Origin: DASUSF01 sp036375275
GTDB taxonomy: Bacteria > Pseudomonadota > Alphaproteobacteria > Geminicoccales > Geminicoccaceae
Assembly: GCA_036375275.1 (NCBI GenBank)
Contig: DASUSF010000205.1
Location: 1-6,324, forward strand
Direction: 5' to 3'
Length of the DNA: 6,324 bases
In this document: one piece after another, positions 1-6,324 of the stretch
Numbering within the stretch: position 1 is the stretch's first letter
Layout of the letters: every line of letters begins with the position of its first letter
Notes under the pieces: model-generated
The model's input: only the letters and a program-made list of their open reading frames with translations
Database searches by the model: none
What the model was told of the DNA's origin: nothing
Translations under genes and position numbers: made by a program

Positions 1-194
1 TCGACCTCGGCGACACGATCGAAGCCGGGCAGGTGGTCGGCCGCGTGCATCCGGTGGCGCGCACCGGTGATCCCGCGTTCGAGTACCAGGCCGCGCTCTC
101 CGGTATCCTGATGGCCCGCCACGTCCCGGGCCTGATGCAGACCGGCGACTGCCTCGCGGTCGTCGCCGTCCCGCGCGACGCGCCCTCGAGCTGA
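1..194 (+). CDS. Succinylglutamate desuccinylase/aspartoacylase (AstE/AspA) family protein, C-terminal fragment
   Basis: The gene is cut by the left edge; the reading frame begins at base 3 and ends at TGA 192-194, leaving 63 codons. The visible part starts GDTIEAGQVVGRVH and continues through TGDPAFEYQAALSGIL, RHVPGLMQTGDCLAVVA. This matches the C-terminal beta-rich domain of the AstE/AspA zinc-dependent deacylase family, and especially the DoeB-like branch, where an ARHxPGLxxxGDCLAVVA-type ending is usual. Members cleave N-acyl amino acids (N-acetyl-diaminobutyrate, N-succinylglutamate, N-acetylaspartate) to the amino acid and a carboxylate in the cytoplasm. The zinc ligands and the catalytic Glu lie in the missing N-terminal part, so activity and substrate cannot be judged. 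The gene converges on the minus-strand operon across a 108-base gap. Family assignment is fairly sure; assignment to DoeB itself is only a possibility. Confidence 0.8.
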   Translation, partial: DLGDTIEAGQVVGRVHPVARTGDPAFEYQAALSGILMARHVPGLMQTGDCLAVVAVPRDAPSS

Positions 195-212
195 TCCTGC
201 GCGGCCGCTGTT

Positions 213-298
213 CACCCCACCCTTCCCTATCCCTCGAGGGGGAGGGCCGGAGCCTGCATTCCCTCTCCCCGCCGGGAAGAGGGACAGGGTGAGGGGGG
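213..298. repeat. Pair of inverted hairpin-forming intergenic elements
   Basis: Two imperfect palindromes lie in the gap between the convergent genes. The first, 225-246, has 11-base arms around CCCTCGAGGG with one A/G mismatch and one T/G wobble. The second, 261-283, has arms CCCTCT..CC and GG..AGAGGG around a CGCCG-type loop with one mismatch. Each is flanked on its outer side by a C-rich tract (CACCCCACCCTTCCCT at 213-228; the reverse complement of the right flank reads CCTCACCCTGTCCCT). The two units therefore look like diverged copies of one element placed head to head. Short C-rich interspersed palindromes of this style are familiar between genes in high-GC proteobacteria. Neither hairpin is followed by a T run on the relevant strand, so a classical intrinsic terminator is not shown, although mRNA 3'-end protection or termination for both converging transcripts is plausible. 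Confidence 0.6.
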
Positions 299-302
299 AC
301 CT

Positions 303-1544
303 TCAGATCGCGCCGGCCTTCTGAAGCTGCGCGCGCTGGCCCTCGTCGAGCCCGAGAAGGTCGCCGTAGACCTCGTCGTTGTGCGCCCCGAGCGGCGGCC
401 CGACCCAGCGGACCCCGCCGGGCTCCCCGTCGTCCTGGAACTTCGGCACCACGCCCGGCTGCAGCACCTCGCCGACGCCCGGCACCTCGACCGGCCAGAT
501 CATGCCGCGCGCCCGATAGTGCGGGTCCCGGGCGATGTCCTCGACCGTGTACGCCCGCCCCGCCGGCACCTCCGCCTGCTCGAGCAGACGCTCGACGTCG
601 TCGATCGACCTGGCGCCGATCCAGTCGCCGATGATCCGGTCGAGCAGGGCCATGTTGGCGACCCGATCGTGGTTGGTCCGGAAGCGCGGATCGTCCGCGA
701 GCTCGGGCTGCCCCATCAGCCTCGCGAGCCGGGCGAAGATCAGGTCCGAGTTGCCCGACAGCACGAGCCACGCGCCGTCGGCGGTCCGGTAGGTGTTGGA
801 AGGCGCGGCGCTGCTCAACGCCGCGCCGGTCGGCTGGCGGATCCGCCCGGCGTAGCCGTAGTCGCTGATCGCGCTCTCGAGCAGGCTGAACACCGCCTCG
901 TAGAGTGCGACGTCGATGCACCGGCCGCGCCCGGTCCCGACCACGTCCCGCTCATGCACCGCCGCGAGGATGCCATTCACCGCATAGAGGGCCGCGACCT
1001 CGTCGCCGAGCGAGATCCCGACCCGGACCGGCGGCAGATCGCTCACCTCGGGCGGGTGCGCGCTCAGATGGCGGAGCCCGCCCATCGATTCCCCGATCGC
1101 GCCGAACGACGGCCGGTCGCGGTAGGGGCCGGTCTGGCCGTAGCCGGAGATCCGGGCGAGGATCAGGCGCGGGTTGACCTCCTGCATGACGTCGAAGCCG
1201 AGCCCCCACTTCTCGAGCTGCCCCGGCCGGTAGTTCTCGACCACGACGTCGGCCCAGGCGAACAGGCGCTTCGCCAGCCCCTGCCCGTCCGGATGCTTGA
1301 GGTTGAGGGTGATGCAGCGCTTGTTGCGCGCCTGGAGCAGCCAGGAAAGCGTGTCCTCGCCGGCCTTGATCCCCCAGCCCCGGAACGGATCGCCCTTGCC
1401 CGGCGGCTCCGCCTTGATCACGTCGGCGCCGAGATCGCCGAGCAGCCGCGTGCAGTAGGGCCCCGCGATGAAGTGGCCGAGCTCCAGCACCTTGAGCCCC
1501 CGGAGCGGCCCGGACGCTCCCTCGCTCCGACGCGCCTCGCGCAT
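303..1544 (-). CDS. CaiB/BaiF-family (class III) CoA-transferase
   Basis: Class III CoA-transferases move CoA between an acyl-CoA donor and a free carboxylate through an aspartyl-CoA thioester intermediate in the cytoplasm. Numbering here starts from the ATG at 1544, giving 413 residues, normal for the family (about 380-430). The N-terminal signature PLRGLKVLELGHFIAGPYCTR (split around residues 13-33) and GADVIKAEPPGKGDPFR (about 39-55) are present. They are followed by RNKRCITLNLKHPDG, VVVENYRPGQLEKWGLGF and ISGYGQTGPYRDRPSFG. The catalytic Asp is predicted as D181 in VGISLGDEVAALYA. The C-terminal region has the usual RxxNHDRV, VPAGRAYTVEDIARDPHYRARGM and PPLGAHNDE blocks. It is the last gene of the operon, about 49 bases after dctQ, with no terminator between. 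No active-site residue appears missing. Formyl-, carnitine-, succinyl- and mesaconyl-CoA transferases all share these motifs, so the acid handled is unknown. An ATG at 1550 would add MR and is less well placed relative to the ribosome site. Confidence 0.92.
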   Translation of the reverse strand: MREARRSEGASGPLRGLKVLELGHFIAGPYCTRLLGDLGADVIKAEPPGKGDPFRGWGIKAGEDTLSWLLQARNKRCITLNLKHPDGQGLAKRLFAWADVVVENYRPGQLEKWGLGFDVMQEVNPRLILARISGYGQTGPYRDRPSFGAIGESMGGLRHLSAHPPEVSDLPPVRVGISLGDEVAALYAVNGILAAVHERDVVGTGRGRCIDVALYEAVFSLLESAISDYGYAGRIRQPTGAALSSAAPSNTYRTADGAWLVLSGNSDLIFARLARLMGQPELADDPRFRTNHDRVANMALLDRIIGDWIGARSIDDVERLLEQAEVPAGRAYTVEDIARDPHYRARGMIWPVEVPGVGEVLQPGVVPKFQDDGEPGGVRWVGPPLGAHNDEVYGDLLGLDEGQRAQLQKAGAI

Positions 1545-1550
1545 CCTCAT

Positions 1551-1557
1551 CCCCCTT
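1551..1557 (-). promoter_or_regulatory. Shine-Dalgarno for the CoA-transferase gene; favours the ATG at 1544
   Basis: On the minus strand the sequence reads AAGGGGG, then ATGAGG, then ATG. The purine tract ends directly against the first ATG (1550), leaving no spacer, but lies 6 bases before the second in-frame ATG (1544). Normal spacing therefore favours the second ATG, shortening the protein by two residues. This is an inference from spacing alone. Confidence 0.5.
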
Positions 1558-1593
1558 GCGGCTACCGCCCTTCGGGCTGGTTGAGCAGGGTCC

Positions 1594-2109
1594 TCATAGC
1601 TGCACCCGGGCGTCCTGGTCCGTCGGACCCGTCTCCTCGGGCCGGAGCAGCCGGGCGAGGAAAGCGAGCCCGAGGACCCCGAAGCCGAGCGGCAGGAAGA
1701 GGTACGGGACCGCCATGGGCGTCCCGAGCGGGGTCGACATCCGCTCGTCGTACTGCAGCGCCTGGAGGCTCATCTGCCCGCCCTTCCACACCATGATCGC
1801 GCAGAAGCCGATGCCGAGCACGCCGGTCAGCCACCGGAGCGCACGCTGCGCCGGCTCCGGCAGGCGCTCGGCGAGAAAGCCGATCCGGAGCTGGGCGTCC
1901 GCGAACAGGGCGTCGGCCGCCGGCAGCACCGCGAGGAACACGATCAGGAAGGTGTTGACCTCGAGGCTCCAGGTGGTCGGCGCGACGAACACGTAGCGCA
2001 TGACCACGTCGTAGCAGATGGTCAGCACCATGAAGAGCAGCACCAGCTGGCCCAGGAAGCCGACGCCCAGGGCCAGCCGGAAGACCAGCAGGACGCCGGT
2101 CCGGATCAT
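1594..2109 (-). CDS. dctQ: TRAP transporter small permease (DctQ-type)
   Basis: This 171-residue inner-membrane protein is the small permease subunit of a tripartite ATP-independent periplasmic (TRAP) transporter and pairs with DctM. Four hydrophobic segments are visible at about residues 7-30, 48-67, 92-108 and 133-154, matching the four-helix DctQ fold. The family block VVMRYVFVAPTTWSLEV carries the conserved Arg38-Tyr39, Trp47 and Glu50. In the following block the position that is commonly His in DctQ proteins (xHxxVD-like) is Gln73, in DAQLRIGFL. The tail after about residue 155 is short, hydrophilic and acidic (RPEETGPTDQDARVQL). The start is the ATG at 2109, whose bases overlap the dctP stop as ATGA; the frame stays open upstream but that part is an Arg-rich shadow of dctP. 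There is no strong Shine-Dalgarno before it, which fits translational coupling to dctP. Confidence 0.9.
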   Translation of the reverse strand: MIRTGVLLVFRLALGVGFLGQLVLLFMVLTICYDVVMRYVFVAPTTWSLEVNTFLIVFLAVLPAADALFADAQLRIGFLAERLPEPAQRALRWLTGVLGIGFCAIMVWKGGQMSLQALQYDERMSTPLGTPMAVPYLFLPLGFGVLGLAFLARLLRPEETGPTDQDARVQL

Positions 2110-3167
2110 GCCTGCTTGCCGAGGGCGAGGTCGATCGCGCGCTGGCCGACCTCCTCGCCGACCTGCTCCTTCCACCACTCCCAGATCCCCTGGCTGGACT
2201 CGGTGAAGCGCTCGAGGTCCGCGTCCGAGGCCTCGATCACCTCGACCCCGGCGTCCTGCACGGTCGGCCAGTACTTGTTCGGATAGATCTCGTTGTTGAC
2301 GTGGCTCGCGGAGTTCTCGTCGTACCACTTAGCCGCCTCCAGAAGCGCCTGGCGGGTCGGCTCGTCGAGACCGTCCCAGCGGTCCTTCAAGAGGTAGATC
2401 GAGATCGCGAACGCCGTGGTCGGCAGCCGGTAGACGTACTTGAGCTGCTCCTGGAGGCTGCGCCCGATCACGGTCGAGATGTTGGCCACGACGGCGTCGA
2501 CCGTCCCCCGCTGCAGCGCAAGATAGGTCTCGGAGGACGGGATGCGGACCGGCGCGACCCCGAACTGCTCGAGCGCGGTGCTCGCTTCGTAGCCGACCAC
2601 CCGGACCCGCTTGCCCGACAGGTCGTCGAGGGAAGCGACCTTCTGCGCGCCGCTCCAGATGTACTCGGGCTCGAAGATCCCGCCGCCGCCGCTGAGCATG
2701 AACAGGTTGTCCTTGGCCAGCTCCTGGTTGATCAGCTCGTAGAGCGGGGTGCCCATGGCGAGCCGCTCGCCGTTTTGATGCAGGTCGTCGACCACCCCCG
2801 GCAGCCCGGTGATGCCGAGGATCTCGAACGAGCGGGTGATGTAGGACGAGGTGTGGAACATGAAGTCGATGGTGCCGGAGCGGAGCGCCGAGACCTGCTC
2901 GTCCGCCTTCACCAGCGTGCCCGAGTCGTAGAACTCGACGCTCACTTCGCCGCCGCCAGTCTCGTTCAGCCGGTCGACGAAGCCGGTCATCCCCCACATC
3001 AGCCCTTCGTAGGAGGGCGGCAGGTAGGTTACGCCGGTGAGCGTCGTCGCCGCGAACGGCCGCCCGAGGGGCCAGGTCGTGAAGGCCAGCCCGGCGCCGG
3101 CGGCGGCGAGGGTGGTCAGCGCGTCCCGGCGGGTGATGCTCGCCCGCCGTGCTCGGTCATGGGTCAT
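2106..3167 (-). CDS. dctP: TRAP transporter periplasmic substrate-binding protein (DctP-type)
   Basis: This 353-residue protein is the extracytoplasmic receptor that captures an organic-acid ligand and delivers it to the DctQM permease. Residues 11-40 form an export signal with a twin-arginine motif (ITRRDALTT), a hydrophobic Ala/Leu-rich stretch and a likely AxA-type cleavage near RPFAATT. This points to Tat rather than Sec export. The mature part has typical DctP features: GTLVKADEQVSALRSGTIDF (83-102), then DLSGKRVRVVGY (182-193), whose Arg189 aligns with the Arg that salt-bridges the ligand carboxylate in characterised receptors. AVVANIS (225-231) sits in the usual second-domain block after GTVD. 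The C-terminal helix region (EWWKEQVGEEVGQRAID) is standard. Length is normal. A ribosome site GGGAG (3175-3179) lies 7 bases before the ATG. It follows dctM by 28 bases and overlaps dctQ by 4. The Arg supports a carboxylate ligand; its identity is unknown. Confidence 0.93.
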   Translation of the reverse strand: MTHDRARRASITRRDALTTLAAAGAGLAFTTWPLGRPFAATTLTGVTYLPPSYEGLMWGMTGFVDRLNETGGGEVSVEFYDSGTLVKADEQVSALRSGTIDFMFHTSSYITRSFEILGITGLPGVVDDLHQNGERLAMGTPLYELINQELAKDNLFMLSGGGGIFEPEYIWSGAQKVASLDDLSGKRVRVVGYEASTALEQFGVAPVRIPSSETYLALQRGTVDAVVANISTVIGRSLQEQLKYVYRLPTTAFAISIYLLKDRWDGLDEPTRQALLEAAKWYDENSASHVNNEIYPNKYWPTVQDAGVEVIEASDADLERFTESSQGIWEWWKEQVGEEVGQRAIDLALGKQA

Positions 3168-3195
3168 GGTCCGTCTCCCGTTGGTTGGTTCGATC

Positions 3196-4491
3196 CTAGT
3201 CGAGGGTGCCCGGCAGCCAAAGGGCGAGCGGCGGGAACAGGGTGAACACGATCAGCACCAGGATCTGGATCAGCACGAAGGGGATGGAGCTCCGGATGAT
3301 CTCCTCGATCCGGAGGAACGGACAGACCCCCCGGAGCGTGTAGAGGTTCAACCCGACCGGCGGGGTGACGACCGCGATCTCGAGGTTGATCACCAGGATG
3401 ATCCCGAACCAGAGGGGGTCGTAGCCCATGCCGGTGATCAGCGGCAGGAGGATCGGCGTCGTCACCACGATCAGCGACACCGCGTCCACGAACATGCCGA
3501 GCAGGATCAGCAGCGCCATGATGGCGAGCAGGATCGCCATCTCCGGCACCTCCAGGGCGAGCAGGGCCTGCGCCAGGGTCTGCGGCACCCGGACCAGGTT
3601 CAGGAAGTCCCCGAAGATCTTGGCGCAGCCCATGATCAGCAGGATCGCGGCGCTGACGCGGAGGCTCTGCTTCAGGATGTCGAGCAGGCTGTCGACCGTC
3701 AGCACGCGGTAGATCAGGCCGGCGACCAGCAGCGCCCCGAGGGCGCCGACCGCCGAGGCCTCGGTCGGCGTCGCGATGCCGGTGTAGATCGAGCCCAGCA
3801 CCCAGGCGATCAGCAGGATGACGTGCCAGACGCCCTTGAGGCTCGAGAACCGCTCGCCCCAGGTGTAGCGCAGGCCGGCGTCCGGCGCCTCCTCGGGGCG
3901 GAGCCGGACCCGGACGTAGATGAACAGGCTGAGAGCCAACGCCAGGACGGCTCCCGGCACGAGGCCGCCGATGAACAGCTTGGCGACCGATTCGCCCGAG
4001 ACGGCGGCGTAGATGATGAACGGCACGCTCGGCGGGATCAGCATCGCGAGCGCGCCCGCGGTCACGACCGAGCCCGCGGCGATGCTCCGGCTGTAGCCGC
4101 GCTCGATCATCTCGGGCACGGCGAGCGCGCCGACCGCGGCGACGCCCGCGATGCTCACTCCGCTCACCGCCCCGAACACCGTGCATGCCCCGACCGAGGC
4201 GATCGCGAGCCCGCCCCTGAGCCAGGCCAGCCAGCGGCTCGCCGCGTAGAACAGGTCGCGGCCGATCGGGGTCGCGGCGAGCGTCTGCCCCATCAGGATG
4301 AACAGCGGCAGCGCGATCATCTCGAAGCTCGAGAGCTGGCCGAAGAACGAGGTCGGGGCGAGCGAGAGGGTGGCGCTGCCCCGGACCAGCCAGAGCCCGA
4401 GGGTGCCGGCGACGCCGAGCGCCAGGAAGATCGGCAGGCCGCCGAGGATCAGGAGGATCAGCACGACGGAGACCAGCGCCGCGACGGTCAA
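3196..4491 (-). CDS. dctM: TRAP transporter large permease (DctM-type), TTG start
   Basis: DctM is the large inner-membrane subunit that couples inward ion flow, usually Na+, to substrate import. From the TTG at 4491 the product is 431 residues, the usual DctM length (about 425-435), and begins MTVAALVSVV directly in the first membrane segment, as family members do. Characteristic blocks are ALPLFILMGQTLA (60-72), VFGAVSGVSIAGVAAVG (105-121), VPEMIERGYSR (125-135), MLIPPSVPFIIYA (150-162), GIATPTEASAVGA (238-250), MFVDAVSLIVVTTPILLPL (333-351) and TPPVGLNLY (376-384). About a dozen hydrophobic segments cover the chain. The longer frame back to 4701 has no suitable ATG after the upstream gene ends, and its extra residues are an Arg/Ser-rich shadow of that gene. 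It lies 82 bases after the ThDP enzyme gene and 28 before dctP. The order M-P-Q is less common than P-Q-M. Family assignment is secure; the start is well supported but inferred. Confidence 0.93.
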   Translation of the reverse strand: MTVAALVSVVLILLILGGLPIFLALGVAGTLGLWLVRGSATLSLAPTSFFGQLSSFEMIALPLFILMGQTLAATPIGRDLFYAASRWLAWLRGGLAIASVGACTVFGAVSGVSIAGVAAVGALAVPEMIERGYSRSIAAGSVVTAGALAMLIPPSVPFIIYAAVSGESVAKLFIGGLVPGAVLALALSLFIYVRVRLRPEEAPDAGLRYTWGERFSSLKGVWHVILLIAWVLGSIYTGIATPTEASAVGALGALLVAGLIYRVLTVDSLLDILKQSLRVSAAILLIMGCAKIFGDFLNLVRVPQTLAQALLALEVPEMAILLAIMALLILLGMFVDAVSLIVVTTPILLPLITGMGYDPLWFGIILVINLEIAVVTPPVGLNLYTLRGVCPFLRIEEIIRSSIPFVLIQILVLIVFTLFPPLALWLPGTLD

Positions 4492-4529
4492 GGACGCCTC
4501 CCCGGGCGTTCGTTCTTGGTCGTGCTCAT
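4488..4529 (-). other. Candidate 13-codon mini-ORF upstream of dctM, stop overlapping its start
   Basis: An ATG at 4529 opens the frame MSTTKNERPGRRP and stops at TGA 4490-4488. That TGA shares two bases with the dctM TTG start (4491-4489), giving a TTGA junction similar in logic to the ATGA coupling used between dctP and dctQ. The mini-ORF also contains the dctM ribosome site. No good Shine-Dalgarno lies at proper distance before its ATG; the nearest GGAG is about 19 bases away, beyond a GC palindrome. It may be a coupling leader peptide, a remnant, or chance. No function is claimed. Confidence 0.25.
4497..4503 (-). promoter_or_regulatory. Strong Shine-Dalgarno deciding the TTG start of dctM
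   Basis: The minus strand reads GGGGAGG, five bases (CGTCC), then TTG. A near-perfect anti-16S match at ideal spacing is what identifies TTG 4491 as the dctM start, since no in-frame ATG lies between the end of the upstream gene and the first membrane helix. Confidence 0.7.
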
Positions 4530-4532
4530 GCT

Positions 4533-4544
4533 GCGGGCGCCCGC
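4533..4544. repeat. Perfect 12-bp GC palindrome in the gap before dctM
   Basis: GCGGGCGCCCGC is a perfect inverted repeat lying between the stop of the ThDP enzyme gene and the dctM start, immediately before the mini-ORF ATG. As RNA it could form only a small stem with little loop, and it lacks a following U run, so it is not a convincing terminator. In DNA this GC-rich such palindromes arise by chance fairly often. Confidence 0.3.
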
Positions 4545-4573
4545 CCGCTCCGGCAAGCCCCGTCGGTGGTCCG

Positions 4574-6226
<1,653 letters not shown>

Positions 6227-6231
6227 GGTTG

Positions 6232-6237
6232 CCTCCC
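6232..6237 (-). promoter_or_regulatory. Shine-Dalgarno deciding the start of the ThDP enzyme gene
   Basis: The minus strand reads GGGAGG, five bases (CAACC), then ATG at 6226. This excludes the longer frame from 6295, whose extra 23 residues (MMQRPWRPPGRV...) have no counterpart at the N-terminus of this enzyme family. Confidence 0.7.
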
Positions 6238-6252
6238 GTTTGCCAGCGCTCC

Positions 6253-6281
6253 ATTGTGAGACGCGGCCGGGCGGACGCCAA
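6253..6281 (-). promoter_or_regulatory. Candidate sigma70-type promoter for the operon
   Basis: Reading the minus strand, TTGGCG (6281-6276) and CACAAT (6258-6253) are separated by exactly 17 bases. Each matches 4 of 6 positions of TTGACA and TATAAT. Transcription would begin about 20-25 bases before the ATG at 6226, leaving a short leader with the ribosome site. The match is modest in a GC-rich background, and the operon could equally start beyond the right edge. No operator-like inverted repeat was recognised around it. Confidence 0.35.
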
Positions 6282-6324
6282 GGTCGTTGCATCATCGGGC
6301 ATAGGTGGCCAACATCCCAGCCAT

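Noticed and set aside
201..208. GCGGCCGC palindrome just after the stop of the first gene.
   Set aside because: An eight-base GC palindrome is expected by chance in this composition and has no supporting context.
225..283. Intrinsic terminator(s) in the convergent gap.
   Set aside because: Hairpins exist, but neither is followed by a T tract in the direction of either transcript, so they are reported as a repeat pair only.
381..1796. A 471-codon plus-strand frame opposite the CoA-transferase gene.
   Set aside because: Arg/Pro/Asp-rich antisense shadow that also runs across the gap into dctQ; no family motif seen.
2110..2328. N-terminal extension of the dctQ frame upstream of 2109.
   Set aside because: The 73 extra residues are Arg/Gly-rich and lie wholly within dctP; the ATGA junction supplies a natural start and the family N-terminus begins there.
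2301..3245. A 314-codon plus-strand frame opposite dctP.
   Set aside because: Antisense shadow with biased composition and no motif; the opposite strand encodes a clear TRAP receptor.
6292..6324. A minus-strand open frame from the right edge ending ...MAGMLATYAR at TGA 6294-6292, possibly the tail of another upstream gene.
   Set aside because: Only eleven codons are visible and the tail matches no family I can name, so it cannot be supported as a gene.

Overview
The window is a high-GC segment, with strong G/C bias at third codon positions. Its gene families fit a free-living proteobacterium, most likely an alphaproteobacterium; this is an inference from composition and gene content, not a placement. 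It is almost fully coding, and no gene-free stretch exceeds about 110 bases.

Layout, left to right. (i) Bases 1-194 (+) are the last 63 codons of a succinylglutamate desuccinylase/aspartoacylase-family metallo-hydrolase. (ii) Bases 195-302 are a convergent intergenic gap holding two related hairpin-forming elements in opposite orientation. (iii) Bases 303-6226 are a five-gene array, all on the minus strand. Read 5' to 3' it is: a thiamine-diphosphate enzyme of the FAD-independent (AlsS-type) acetolactate synthase group (6226-4574), TRAP large permease dctM (4491-3196), TRAP periplasmic receptor dctP (3167-2106), TRAP small permease dctQ (2109-1594), and a class III CoA-transferase of the CaiB/BaiF family (about 1544-303). 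Gaps are 82, 28, -4 (ATGA overlap) and about 49 bases, so one transcript is likely. A modest promoter candidate sits just upstream of the first gene (6253-6281).

The array reads as an uptake-plus-catabolism unit. A complete tripartite TRAP transporter would import an organic acid. The CoA-transferase could activate a carboxylate to its CoA thioester, and the ThDP enzyme could decarboxylate or carboligate a 2-oxo acid. The substrate cannot be read from the sequence. The hydrolase facing the operon might release a carboxylate from an N-acyl amino acid, but it lies on the other strand and may be unrelated.

Several start codons need correction from the longest reading frames. dctM most probably starts at a TTG preceded by a near-perfect Shine-Dalgarno. 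dctQ starts at the ATGA overlap with dctP. The ThDP enzyme starts at 6226, and the CoA-transferase probably at the second of two nearby ATGs. I found no mobile element, CRISPR array, tRNA or rRNA, and no clear sign of a new defence or mobile system. The most distinctive points are the gene combination, a 13-codon mini-ORF whose stop overlaps the dctM TTG start, and the paired inverted elements between the convergent genes.
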